From assembly GCA_015062525.1 (NCBI GenBank), contig SUUM01000001.1, positions 1 to 64,000 on the forward strand: a DNA stretch of 64,000 bases, read 5' to 3'. Positions 49,118 through 59,460 of the stretch are shown here, piece after piece. The notes below the pieces were generated by a model that was not told the DNA's origin, searched no databases, and worked only from the letters and a program-made list of their open reading frames with translations. The first letter of the stretch is position 1. Every line of letters starts with the position of its first letter. The DNA comes from Alphaproteobacteria bacterium (lineage in GTDB: Bacteria; Pseudomonadota; Alphaproteobacteria; Rs-D84). The position numbers and the translations under genes are program-made.

Positions 49118-52100
49118 ATGAAGAAATTATTAAGCATTGTTTTTATCTTTATACCCGTATACATTACATCGGCATCGGGTGCCAATACCAAGAATGTGAC
49201 TGCGAAATTGCTCTTGGGGGTGCCAAAACACGAGGACTCGGGCTATAAATACAAACCCTTGCGTACACTAGACGTATCTATCCAGGACAGCGATTGTACG
49301 TTCGACAATTCCAACCTCCCCTTCCAATATACATACACGGACGCAACACACATATCAATTGGTGCTATTGACCTTAATAAATTGCAGGGCAACATTATAA
49401 AAAAAGAAATATCGCTAATCTGCAAAGAAGAAGCACCCCAACTGAGATTACAGTTTAGCTTTACCTATCAAGGTGGTAATGTTGATACAGAAGATCAAAT
49501 CACAATTCAACAGTTTAGTCTGAACAGTAGAATTGATAAAAATTCGGCACTTTTTAACGGTACGGTACCAACCTCATATCAGGAAAAACAGGAAATAATA
49601 ACCAATGCAGCTAAAAATCTTTGCTCAGGTGGCAGCTATACACAAACCAAGAATTCATTGTGTTGTATAAATGGCTTTTTCGATACCAACGACCTAGAAG
49701 TCAAAGAAGCATATCATAGCTTAAAATATCATGGAATAATACCATCTATTTGCCCCACCGACACCGGAACAATGAACGTTTCTGGAACTGTTGTGGATGA
49801 AAAAACCAACGAACCTTTACCTTATGCTAATATCGCTATTCTAGACAACCCATCAAAAGGGACATCCACCGACGAGAACGGAAATTTTACATTATCAGAC
49901 GTCCCACTAGATACAAAACTGAAAATTTTATTTGTTGACTATAAAACCAAGGAAATCTTTCCAGGTCAAAATATAACAATCAAAATGACTCCTACCTCAA
50001 CAACACTTTCTGAATTAAAGGTTATCGAATGTAGACCCGACACGAAAAATGGCATTAAAGCAAAGGAACGCATTGACGGCGAATGTTATCCATCCGAATG
50101 TGTGAAACCACGTTGGAAATTATCTGGCACGGACAAAGAAGCCAAATGCGTTAAAAAAGAATGTAAATTTGAACACGGCACGGGCGAATGGGTGCAAGAA
50201 GACAACACATGGGAATGCACGTTAAAGGAATGCGACACCGCCAAGGGATGGAAAAAGAACGACACCGGCAACACATGTATTGAAATGTTGAAAGAATGCC
50301 GACCAGCAGACAAAAAAAGATTAGAATCAGCGGGCGCAACAAAAACCGGTATAAAAAAGGGAACCGAAACCTGTATTGCCCAGGAATGTAAATGTGGCTA
50401 TGACCTTTCAAACGACCAATGTGTGGTATGGGCGGCGGACAAACAATGCACCACGGACACAAAACCAAAATTACCCGGGAATGCAAAATCCGCCATTATG
50501 AAATGCGATGGCGAAAAAGCATACTGTGAAATCACCAACTGCAACGACGGGTACAAGGTCAGCGAAGATAAAAAATCATGTATCAGCACACGTGGCGATG
50601 ACTGCGACGCAACTGCGGTGGACCCAAATGCCACCGCCGGCACAAATAAAAAAGTCAGGGGCAAAATGACATGCGTAATTACCGACTGCGCACATGGTTT
50701 TGCACCAAACAAAGATGGCACAAAATGCGTCGCCGGTGAATTGTCCGAATCTGATTCCCTGGCAAAAATCGATGAACTGCGCGACAATGCCACGGCTATG
50801 CGGAACAAAGAACAGTCCACCGCCAACAAATTATTGGGTACGGCGGGCATTGGCGCAACCGGTATCGGTGGCATGCAAATGGCATCCGCCATGGCCGAAG
50901 AAAATGCAGACGCAGATGCCGAACGTGCAATGCGTGCATACCTGGCAACGTTCCATTGTAATTATGGTGCGGGCAAAAATATTGCGGGTGGCGAAACAAA
51001 CGTTGAATTACCGGGTGGGAACGAACTGATTAATTTATATTCAGAATATGTCAACCTGGCCAATGATTTAAAGGCACGCAAAACGGCACTTGATATGCGT
51101 CCCGGGATTGAATCCGAATCAATTCTGGACGCGGCAACATCCGGTTTGTACGATGACGTTGCGATTGGCAAAACAAGTGGCGCATACACATCCCTGGCGC
51201 GCGCGTTGATGGACCCGAACGGGGCGGATGCCGCCGCATGGGCCGCACAAAAGGAAGAAACCGCCGACAAAAAGAAAACAGGTATGATTACCGCGGGCAT
51301 TGGTGCGGGGGGATCATTGGTCGGCAACCTGGCCATCAATTCCGGCAAAGACAAACAGAACAAAGTTGATGAAATCTTGAATAAGTATGACAAAAAGAAA
51401 CAGTTGCTGGATGAACTGGAATCCAATATTGCGGCATTGCCACCACAAACGGCCCCATGTCCAAACGGCACAACGGGCACCGCACACCCCGATTGCACAT
51501 GCAATGACACAAACAAAATCTATAATCCAAACGCTCATGAATGCGAATCATGTGTCGGCGGTCAAATCGTCAAAGATGGCAAATGCGAATGCCCAACCGA
51601 TAAACAATTATGGGACACCCAAACCAGTCAATGTATTGCAAAACCAACCACGTGCACACCAGAATGCACCCCAACCGAAGGCAGTAATCTGATTGTTCAA
51701 AAAAATTGTTCGTGCACATGCATTAACGGTTATACATATAAAGACGGTCAATGCACATGCGAAGGCGACAATAAAGAACCTGGTACGGACGGAACATGCC
51801 ACACAATTGAAACAAAAACAATTACTAAACATATTTCAACCCAAACAACAACAACGGTTGAAAACGCATCGTTGCCGGCCGGTTCGCTGTTCAATGTTGG
51901 ATCATCCGAACTAGTAGACGATGCAAAAACCGCCCTGAACACATTTATCAACGGCTTATCCGAGGCAGGTTATACAAATTGCGAAATCACCGTTAACGGA
52001 TACACCGATCCGCTGGGGGGGACAAAAATAAACCAAAATCTGTCCCAGAATCGTGCAAATGCCGTTAAAACACATATCGAAGGTCTGCAAAACAAGGCAA

Positions 52101-52345
52101 TCAAATACGTCACCGCCACGGGGCTCGGCGAAGAAAAATGTACATGCGGTGCTGGTAAAAGCGAAACCGACACCGACGGTCAAATTAATGGAACTCAAAT
52201 TAATTATAATGACCGTGAATACAGCGAATGTTCCGGCAAAGACAACAATCATTCTTTGAGGGGCAACGCACGCTATGCCCCATGTCGTCGTGTTGAAATT
52301 ACCGCGGATTGCAAACAAATAACAACGGTAACCCAACAACAATAA
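49118..52345 (+). CDS. Large secreted multidomain protein: carboxypeptidase-regulatory-like domain, Cys-rich modules, glycine-rich helix, C-terminal OmpA-like domain
   Basis: VSGTVVDEKTNEPLPYANIAILDNPSKGTSTDENGNFTLSDVPLDTKLKILFVDYKT; NVGSSELVDDAKTALNTFINGL..ITVNGYTDPLGGTKINQNLSQNRANAVKTHIEG. Confidence 0.82.
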   Translation: MKKLLSIVFIFIPVYITSASGANTKNVTAKLLLGVPKHEDSGYKYKPLRTLDVSIQDSDCTFDNSNLPFQYTYTDATHISIGAIDLNKLQGNIIKKEISLICKEEAPQLRLQFSFTYQGGNVDTEDQITIQQFSLNSRIDKNSALFNGTVPTSYQEKQEIITNAAKNLCSGGSYTQTKNSLCCINGFFDTNDLEVKEAYHSLKYHGIIPSICPTDTGTMNVSGTVVDEKTNEPLPYANIAILDNPSKGTSTDENGNFTLSDVPLDTKLKILFVDYKTKEIFPGQNITIKMTPTSTTLSELKVIECRPDTKNGIKAKERIDGECYPSECVKPRWKLSGTDKEAKCVKKECKFEHGTGEWVQEDNTWECTLKECDTAKGWKKNDTGNTCIEMLKECRPADKKRLESAGATKTGIKKGTETCIAQECKCGYDLSNDQCVVWAADKQCTTDTKPKLPGNAKSAIMKCDGEKAYCEITNCNDGYKVSEDKKSCISTRGDDCDATAVDPNATAGTNKKVRGKMTCVITDCAHGFAPNKDGTKCVAGELSESDSLAKIDELRDNATAMRNKEQSTANKLLGTAGIGATGIGGMQMASAMAEENADADAERAMRAYLATFHCNYGAGKNIAGGETNVELPGGNELINLYSEYVNLANDLKARKTALDMRPGIESESILDAATSGLYDDVAIGKTSGAYTSLARALMDPNGADAAAWAAQKEETADKKKTGMITAGIGAGGSLVGNLAINSGKDKQNKVDEILNKYDKKKQLLDELESNIAALPPQTAPCPNGTTGTAHPDCTCNDTNKIYNPNAHECESCVGGQIVKDGKCECPTDKQLWDTQTSQCIAKPTTCTPECTPTEGSNLIVQKNCSCTCINGYTYKDGQCTCEGDNKEPGTDGTCHTIETKTITKHISTQTTTTVENASLPAGSLFNVGSSELVDDAKTALNTFINGLSEAGYTNCEITVNGYTDPLGGTKINQNLSQNRANAVKTHIEGLQNKAIKYVTATGLGEEKCTCGAGKSETDTDGQINGTQINYNDREYSECSGKDNNHSLRGNARYAPCRRVEITADCKQITTVTQQQ

Positions 52346-52373
52346 CCCACCGCCCCCGTGGCGGTGTTTTTTT
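52345..52373 (+). terminator. Rho-independent terminator
   Basis: ccaccgcccccgtggcggtgttttttt. Confidence 0.75.
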
Positions 52374-52374
52374 A

Positions 52375-53050
52375 GATAAATAAAAGTTTAGTTAAGATAT
52401 TAATTTTTAGAAATCAAGCACCATTACCTGCCCCCGTCGGGCCCCGAAAAATTCAGATGAATTTTTTGGGTGACTTTGTGGGGCGGGACAGTTTTACTTG
52501 ACCCGCCTTGCGGGGCTTTAGTAAAACTTGGGTGGGGGCTAATATGACAAAACATTCAACACAAATTATTCGCGCAAAACAATTACGCAAAAATATGTCA
52601 GACGCAGAAAGCAAATTCTGGTATCGAATTAATCGCAATCAACTAGGTGTAAAATTTCGCCGTCAACAACCAATCGGCCCTTATATTGTTGATTTTGTCT
52701 GTCATTCTCTAAGACTTGCAATCGAACTTGATGGTGACCAACACTCGCAAAACATCGCATACGATAACACCAGAACAGAATACATAGAATCCCAGGGCTA
52801 TAAACTAATCCGTATTCCTAATACATATTTGACCCGCACAGGAATAGATGAAGTTGTTCATACTTTGCACAGGTGCATACAAGACAATCTGGATGTGCAT
52901 AATTATTTTGTGTCTCGATATAACTAACACCCCCCACCCCGGAATTCCAACGCCAATAAATTGTCGGGAATTCCGCCCGCCCCACACACGGGGGCAGGTA
53001 ATGGTGCTTAATTTCTAAAAATTAATATCTCTGTTAAACTTTTATTTATC
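52375..53050 (+). mobile_element. TIR-flanked element, copy 2 (intact DUF559 ORF; right TIR shortened)
   Basis: Left end identical to copy 1 for >100 bp; right end is the inverted repeat with a ~38 bp internal deletion. Confidence 0.87.
52544..52927 (+). CDS. DUF559 (restriction-endonuclease-like / Vsr-like) protein encoded within the TIR element
   Basis: RAKQLRKNMSDAESKFWYRINRNQLGVKFRRQQPIGPYIVDFVCHSLRLAIELDGDQHSQNIAYDNTRTEYIESQGYKLIRIPN. Confidence 0.87.
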   Translation: MTKHSTQIIRAKQLRKNMSDAESKFWYRINRNQLGVKFRRQQPIGPYIVDFVCHSLRLAIELDGDQHSQNIAYDNTRTEYIESQGYKLIRIPNTYLTRTGIDEVVHTLHRCIQDNLDVHNYFVSRYN

Positions 53051-53137
53051 GCGGTAATCATGGATTCCGCCACTAACCACTTGCACTTACACTAACCACT
53101 AAAAAATCCCCGCAGACGCGGGGATTTTGTTTTAATG

Positions 53138-53839
53138 TTATTCCCGCCAGATGACGGATGGGAACATAGAATTTATTTTATCGCGCAATTGGGCATCTGA
53201 AAAAAATACATCGCGTTGGGGCGCGGTTGTTTTGTGGTCATCGTCTTCGAAATGTGGAATGTATTTTTGAATGGCAACATTTTTTACCCCGCGCGACGAC
53301 AATATGCCCACAATTTCCAACAAATCATCGGTTGAAATAAAACGCGGGTCGCAGGTTATACGAACCTCGAAATCTTTGCCCGTGGTTTGCCATACATCAA
53401 GACTGCGAATCATATTGTCATATGCAATATGTTGACCGGTTAAATCGGGATATTTTTCACGTGTTGCTTTGAAATCCAGCCCAATCCAATCAACCGTGTC
53501 TGCGGCACGCGCCAGGGTATCGGGATAAAAACCATTGGTATGCAGACCAATTTTAAATCCCAACGCGCGAACACGACGCATATATTCGATAACAACGTCC
53601 CCCTGCATCAAAGCCTCGCCACCGGAAAACACAACAGCCTCCAGCCGACCAACACGTGATTTCAACCATTCAAAAACACGCGCCGGGTCATATTCGCCTT
53701 CGCCCGTGGATAATAAATGGGGATTGGAACAATACACGCACCGCAACGGACATCCGACCAGAAACAGCACACATGCCAATTTGCCCGGATAGTCAATGGT
53801 GGTGAACGGAACCAATCCCCCAATTTGTATTTCACGCAT
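53138..53839 (-). CDS. nrdG: Anaerobic ribonucleoside-triphosphate reductase activating protein (radical SAM)
   Basis: TTIDYPGKLACVLFLVGCPLRCVYCSNPHLL; VVFSGGEALMQ. Confidence 0.92.
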   Translation of the reverse strand: MREIQIGGLVPFTTIDYPGKLACVLFLVGCPLRCVYCSNPHLLSTGEGEYDPARVFEWLKSRVGRLEAVVFSGGEALMQGDVVIEYMRRVRALGFKIGLHTNGFYPDTLARAADTVDWIGLDFKATREKYPDLTGQHIAYDNMIRSLDVWQTTGKDFEVRITCDPRFISTDDLLEIVGILSSRGVKNVAIQKYIPHFEDDDHKTTAPQRDVFFSDAQLRDKINSMFPSVIWRE

Positions 53840-53845
53840 GGTAAA

Positions 53846-54028
53846 TTATGCCGCACGTTTTAATAAATCACAATGACGGGCCCCAGTGGACAAGCAATTC
53901 GATTCTGTGAATGTTTTGCGTTCGCAAAATTCAGAATATTTACCAATGTTAAAGTTTGACACAGGTCTGATAAATCCCATTGAACGTGAAAAAACTTCGC
54001 ATGGTGTTCTGTTGCAATTTGTTGTCAT
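53846..54028 (-). CDS. Stand-alone NrdD glycyl-radical domain protein (60 aa)
   Basis: RTPCEVFSRSMGFIRPVSNFNIGKYSEFCERKTF matches the C-terminal glycyl-radical segment of NrdD; own SD aaagggaggagaaagatATG. Confidence 0.82.
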   Translation of the reverse strand: MTTNCNRTPCEVFSRSMGFIRPVSNFNIGKYSEFCERKTFTESNCLSTGARHCDLLKRAA

Positions 54029-54078
54029 ATCTTTCTCCTCCCTTTATATGATTTATTTTTATGATGTTATTTGTTTTG

Positions 54079-56115
54079 TTATTGTGCGTTTTCGTCCGTA
54101 TTTGCCGCATTTTCCGCGTCGCATTTTGGACAGAATTCATGTTTGCCCGGCAGATATCCGTGCTTTGGACAGATTGAGAACGTCGGTGTCAGCGTCATGT
54201 ATGGCACCTTGTAGTTCTCAAAAATCGTACGCACGATTTTCTGGGCCGCATCACCCGATGACACAGGTTCCCCCATATACAGGTGCAACATTGTGCCACC
54301 GGTATATTTACGTTGTAATTCCTCCTGGTGTTCCAGGGCAACAAATGGATCATCTGTAAAGTTCACAGGCAGTTGCGTCGAATTGGTGTAATATGGCGCA
54401 TCTGGTGTTCCCGCCGTGATAATATCTGGGAAGTTTTTAATGTCCGTTTTCGCAAAGCGATATGAACAGCCCTCTGCCGGGGTCGCTTCCAGATTATACA
54501 GGTTGCCAGTTTGTTCCTGGAATGTGGCCAGGTTTTCACGAATGAAATCCATTACATCCAGAACCAATTTTTTGCCCATAGGTGTTGCGATATTTTCGCG
54601 ATCGCCCGTGAAATTGCGCACCATTTCGTTCGCACCATTCACCCCAATGGTCGAGAAATGGTGGTTCCAATTGCCCAGATAACGCTTTGTAAATGGATAC
54701 AGACCACGTTCCATATTCTTGGAAATAATCTGACGTTTGATTTCCAGCGCATCGCGCCCCAAATCCAACAGGCGTTTTAATTCTGTGAACAAACCTTCGC
54801 GGTTGCCACGATGGATATAGCCCAAACGTGCCAAGTTAATTGTTATAACGCCGATTGAACCCGTCTTTTCCGCCGAACCAAACAGACCCCCACCGCGCTT
54901 TAACAATTCGCGAACGTCCAAACGCAGACGACAGCACATAGAACGAACGTCCGTTGGATTCAAATCAGAATTCAAGAAATTCTGGAAATTTGGAATACCG
55001 TATTTCGCCGCCAAATCAAATAACGGTTTCACATTCGGATGTTCCCATGGGAAATCAGGCGTGATGTTATATGTCGGAATTGGGAATGTAAATGGACGGC
55101 CCAGGGCGTCGCCTTCGGTCATTACTTCCAAGAATGCCCTGTTAACCAAATCCATTTCCGCCTGAAGATCGCCGTATGTAAAGTCAACCTGTTGACGGCC
55201 AATAAATGGACGCTGATTTTTCAAATCGGTTGGGCATGTCCAGTCAAATGTAAAGTTGATAAATGGTGTCTGGGTGCCCCAACGACATGGAACCGCGCAG
55301 TTAAAGATTAATGTCTGCATCGCATTTTTGACATCCGCATAGGACAGATTATCAATTCGTACATATGGTGCCAGATATGTGTCCACGGACGAAAATGCCT
55401 GGGCGCCGGCAAATTCATTCTGAAGCGTCCCCAAGAAATTTACCATATGGGAAATCGCCGTCGCCATGTGTTTTGCCGGTTCGCATTGCAAATAGCCCGG
55501 AACACCGTTAAAACCCTCGTACAATAATTCGCGCAGGGACCAGCCCGCACAATACCCTGTTAACCATCCCAAATCATGAACATGAATGGCGGCGGTTTTG
55601 TGTGCCTCAGCAACCGCCCGCGGATACAGGTTTAACCAATATTCCGCGGTGACGCGTTCGCTGGTACGCAAAATCAGGCCACCGATGGAATAGCCAACAT
55701 TTGCATTTTCTTTGATACGCCAGTTTGAACCACCAACATAGCCTTCGATAACTTCGACAGCATCAACCATAGATTCGCGGATTTCCGTGCGTTTCTGGCG
55801 ATAGATGATATAAGCCTCGGCAGTCTTATAGGCGCGGTTGTCCATTAATGTTTGAATAACAATATCTTGGATATTTTCAACCATTGGCGTTTTGTCGGCA
55901 AATTTATCGTCCAAGCGTTTTAATACATCTTGGGTAATTTTAACAACCTCTACATCTGATATTTCAGTTGTAACCGCAACAGCCTTTTTGATGGCGTCAT
56001 AAATCTTTTTCGCATCAAAAGGAACCGTTTCCCCACTGCGTTTTTGAACCGCAACCAGGCGGGTTGTCAATGTTGGTGTAATCTGAATTTTAATTTCATT
56101 TTGTGTTTCTGACAT
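54079..56115 (-). CDS. nrdD: Anaerobic ribonucleoside-triphosphate reductase, large chain lacking the C-terminal glycyl-radical segment
   Basis: ATP-cone N-terminus VQKRSGETVPFDAKKIYDAIKKA; Cys4-type zinc site CPKHGYLPGKHEFCPKCDAE at the extreme C-terminus; no RVxGY. Confidence 0.92.
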   Translation of the reverse strand: MSETQNEIKIQITPTLTTRLVAVQKRSGETVPFDAKKIYDAIKKAVAVTTEISDVEVVKITQDVLKRLDDKFADKTPMVENIQDIVIQTLMDNRAYKTAEAYIIYRQKRTEIRESMVDAVEVIEGYVGGSNWRIKENANVGYSIGGLILRTSERVTAEYWLNLYPRAVAEAHKTAAIHVHDLGWLTGYCAGWSLRELLYEGFNGVPGYLQCEPAKHMATAISHMVNFLGTLQNEFAGAQAFSSVDTYLAPYVRIDNLSYADVKNAMQTLIFNCAVPCRWGTQTPFINFTFDWTCPTDLKNQRPFIGRQQVDFTYGDLQAEMDLVNRAFLEVMTEGDALGRPFTFPIPTYNITPDFPWEHPNVKPLFDLAAKYGIPNFQNFLNSDLNPTDVRSMCCRLRLDVRELLKRGGGLFGSAEKTGSIGVITINLARLGYIHRGNREGLFTELKRLLDLGRDALEIKRQIISKNMERGLYPFTKRYLGNWNHHFSTIGVNGANEMVRNFTGDRENIATPMGKKLVLDVMDFIRENLATFQEQTGNLYNLEATPAEGCSYRFAKTDIKNFPDIITAGTPDAPYYTNSTQLPVNFTDDPFVALEHQEELQRKYTGGTMLHLYMGEPVSSGDAAQKIVRTIFENYKVPYMTLTPTFSICPKHGYLPGKHEFCPKCDAENAANTDENAQ

Positions 56116-56549
56116 TTTGATAACTCCCATTCTTGCACAAAACACAACATATAGTGGTTGTTTGTTAGATTTGATTACAATATATAGTTTTATAGAAATA
56201 CTATCAATATCGAAAAAGCAAAAAAAAAATTATTTTTCGCTTTACTTTCTAGAAAGGGGATTTTCTGCATATTACAGCGGATAAACAGAATCGGTATTCT
56301 TATACGAATATGTCTTTTGTGCCAACTTTTTATAAGAAAATCTTTTTTTTCGATTCGGAATTTATGCAAAAAACACAAAATATTGATAAAATAGAACAAA
56401 TCTTTCACTATATGTTGTAATTTTTGATAAATACGAATCTGTTCCGATGGCATAATATTAGGTTGTTTTTCCTGTATAAAATGAGTATATTTGTGTCTGT
56501 CGGCGTTATGGTGATTCCGACGCAGTTAATAGAACATAAGGTCATTATT

Positions 56550-58139
56550 ATGATGAAAAACATCTATGAAATGCTGCAAGATGTTTGTTCGCGGAACAAG
56601 GACGGTATTTTCCTGGTACGTCAGAACGAAACATATGCAGATTTGTTGAAAAAGGTAAAACAGCGTGCTGTTTTGTTGGCAAAACGTTTTGGTATCAAAA
56701 AAGGCGACACGGTTGCAATTCTGTCTGGAAATACACCAGACTTTCTGCGGTCGTACTTTGCAATTGCGTCCCAGGGGGCGCGTGCACTGATGCTGGACAC
56801 GGGGTTGAACACAACCGAACACGTCAATATGATGAAACGCACTGATTGTAAATTGGTGTTGGCACAAAAGTCTATGTTTATAGATAATGCGCCATGCGAA
56901 ATGTTTGATATTGAAAATATTGATGAAACGGATGACAAAGAATTTGTGATGGCAAAAACTGAGCGCAGCGATATTGCCCAGTTGTCATTCACATCGGGTT
57001 CAACCGGCAACCCAAAGGTTGTGGGTTTAACACATGAAAATCTGTTATCGTTGGCGGATGGGGCGCAATTTTACAAGCCCGTAATTCATCCGGGATATAC
57101 ATTCTATGGTTTTTTACCGCTGTATCATATATATGGTGTGGTGATTAATATCATTGTACCGGTCGCTTTACAGGGCAAACTGTTATTACAACCCGTATTA
57201 AAGCCCCAGGAATTTATCAAGGACTTTAAGCAGTATAAGCCCGAGGTTATCCCCGCCGTCCCACGTATTTGGGAAGTGTTCTATAAAAAGATTGTGGACA
57301 GCGCGCGCGAAAAACACGTATGGACATTAATGCGGGTGATTGTTTCCCTGCGCCGTGTATTGCGTGCGATTGGTTTGGGCGCGCTGGTGGACAAGGTTAC
57401 AAAACCAGTTCACGATGCGTTTGGTGGCAATACCAAGGTTCTGGTGTCGGCGGGCGCGACACTTAAACCATCAATACGCAAGTTCTATGAAAGCATGGGT
57501 TTTGTTGTGGGCGATTGCTATGGTTTGACCGAAACAACGGGGCCCGCCAACTTTAACTTTGCATTCCGTCGGCCGGACGGTTCAATGTACTATGCGGGGC
57601 CATTGCCGGGTAACGAAATTCAGATTCACAACCCAGACAAACACGGGATTGGTGAAATCTGGGTGCGTGGTAATATGGTTATGCCGGGCTATCTAGAAAA
57701 CGATACGGCAAATGCCGATGCGTTTGAACAAGGGTGGTTCAAGACCGGTGATATTGGTTGTCTGGACAAATATGGCCGCCTGACGGTCAAGGGACGCCAG
57801 AAACAGGTTATCGTTCTGGACAGCGGTAAAAATGTTTATCCGGATGAATTGGAAGATTTGTATATGCAAAACGATGAAATCCTGAACGCGGCGGTGTTCG
57901 AATATGTCATCAAAGACAAAACCGTGCCGTTTGCTGTGTTCCAGGTAAAACCCGGGACTACGGTTGAACGTGTGGCGTTTCTGTTAAAGAAGTCCAACGT
58001 GCAGATTGCCCAATATAAATGGGTTAAACACTTTGCGATAACCGAAGAAGAATTGCCATCGACATCTGCGAAAAAGGTCAAGCATTTCGCAGTTCGTGAT
58101 ATGCTGGACAATGGGGCATTTACCCGCGCAGAACAATAA
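56550..58139 (+). CDS. AMP-dependent acyl-CoA/acyl-ACP synthetase
   Basis: LSFTSGSTGNPKVVGLTHENLL; GDCYGLTETTGPANF; GWFKTGDIGCLDKYGRLTVKGRQK. Confidence 0.92.
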   Translation: MMKNIYEMLQDVCSRNKDGIFLVRQNETYADLLKKVKQRAVLLAKRFGIKKGDTVAILSGNTPDFLRSYFAIASQGARALMLDTGLNTTEHVNMMKRTDCKLVLAQKSMFIDNAPCEMFDIENIDETDDKEFVMAKTERSDIAQLSFTSGSTGNPKVVGLTHENLLSLADGAQFYKPVIHPGYTFYGFLPLYHIYGVVINIIVPVALQGKLLLQPVLKPQEFIKDFKQYKPEVIPAVPRIWEVFYKKIVDSAREKHVWTLMRVIVSLRRVLRAIGLGALVDKVTKPVHDAFGGNTKVLVSAGATLKPSIRKFYESMGFVVGDCYGLTETTGPANFNFAFRRPDGSMYYAGPLPGNEIQIHNPDKHGIGEIWVRGNMVMPGYLENDTANADAFEQGWFKTGDIGCLDKYGRLTVKGRQKQVIVLDSGKNVYPDELEDLYMQNDEILNAAVFEYVIKDKTVPFAVFQVKPGTTVERVAFLLKKSNVQIAQYKWVKHFAITEEELPSTSAKKVKHFAVRDMLDNGAFTRAEQ

Positions 58140-58229
58140 AAAACGGGGGGATGTACAGGTCCCCCATTTTTACGTCTTGACAAATTGGTTTTATGTGCTA
58201 TATAGTAGTGTGTAATTAAGGGGGCAAAA

Positions 58230-58805
58230 ATGTCAAAGACAAATAAAAAAGTTTCAATGGACGTTATCAATATCTTGAAATCCGTTATGGATTACAAGGT
58301 AAAACCCTTGCGCGCCGCCGTTGACGCGGGCAAGCAGGCGGCCCTAGAAGAACCCGTGATACACGAACAAATTGCATCGTTGCAACATTTTATAGATAAC
58401 AGCCGTTACGACCGATCCGAAGCGATGGAAGCAGAACGTGAACTGGCCGAATATGAAATGCAGGCATCGTCCATTCGTGATAAAATCAATCGTGGTAATA
58501 CTGCGGCCGCCCAAATGGTATATGCAAAAAATTTTTATAAATCATATCAGGACACATGCAGAAAAATTAACAATATTCCAAAAATACGCGATATGGAATC
58601 TGAACGTGCCGAATTGGAAAATCGTTTGGCAACATTGGAACGCAATATAGAAGCCTGTGAAATCAATATGGCATCAAATTTGTACGGGGTTGACTTTGCA
58701 GATCAATCGCGCACAGATTATAAATTCTTCTGCGAGCAATACAATTCTGTATATAACCAATTACAAAAAATCATATCCGATATAAATCAATTACAACACA
58801 GTTAA
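58230..58805 (+). CDS. Hypothetical coiled-coil protein
   Basis: Promoter TTGACA-16-TATATA, SD ttaagggggcaaaaATG; heptad-rich sequence. Confidence 0.7.
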   Translation: MSKTNKKVSMDVINILKSVMDYKVKPLRAAVDAGKQAALEEPVIHEQIASLQHFIDNSRYDRSEAMEAERELAEYEMQASSIRDKINRGNTAAAQMVYAKNFYKSYQDTCRKINNIPKIRDMESERAELENRLATLERNIEACEINMASNLYGVDFADQSRTDYKFFCEQYNSVYNQLQKIISDINQLQHS

Positions 58806-58963
58806 ACCCGCCAAATGCATTCCGCAATGGCGGTTTTTTTTTACCGCACGCGCGCGGAAATAAGATACAATATTTGAAGTTTGCTTTTTACATATCATAA
58901 AAAATCCCCCAAATGGGGGATATCAAGATACTGCAAGACCACTCACAGATAAATCATCATAAA

Positions 58964-59263
58964 TTATCTCACAATACGATGACGAAATTCCATACCAACT
59001 GGTCTATACACTACAACCGGCTGATACACCTGATAATGATCGATAATTTCTGTATGCGTCTTTACACGCACAGGCTGCGCCCTTTTCGCATATGGTTTTA
59101 CATCACGACTGGAAACAAAATATTTTTCGCAACCATACCCACATGGCACTTCGACACTAATATTTTCATACGTTGTAATCGTTTCTGTTTCTGTATATGT
59201 GTACGCCATCGCCACACCAGACACAAACAATGCCCCCAACGCAACCAATAAAGTCTTTTTCAT
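58964..59263 (-). CDS. Hypothetical secreted protein
   Basis: MKKTLLVALGALFVSGVAMAYTYTETETITTYENISVEVPCGYGCEKYF signal peptide; SD aaaaggtg. Confidence 0.7.
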   Translation of the reverse strand: MKKTLLVALGALFVSGVAMAYTYTETETITTYENISVEVPCGYGCEKYFVSSRDVKPYAKRAQPVRVKTHTEIIDHYQVYQPVVVYRPVGMEFRHRIVR

Positions 59264-59460
59264 TACGACACCTTTTTTAGATATGCACATTCCCCATACC
59301 CCGATTTCACTGAAACTATAGCAAACAAATTATGAATTACCACAAAAATCATATTAATCCATATAACAACGCATATTACAAAAATTCACCAAGAATATAC
59401 ACAAGGAACCTTGTGCCAAAAGGACCAGAATAAACCCGCAATAACAAAGCCACTTACTTC

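Noticed and set aside
52544-52927. DUF559 ORF as part of a restriction-modification system
   Set aside because: No methyltransferase or specificity gene adjacent; the ORF lies wholly inside the TIR element.
53846-54078. nrdD split as a simple sequencing frameshift
   Set aside because: The small ORF has its own ATG and a strong SD after ~50 nt of AT-rich spacer containing stops, which a single indel does not produce.
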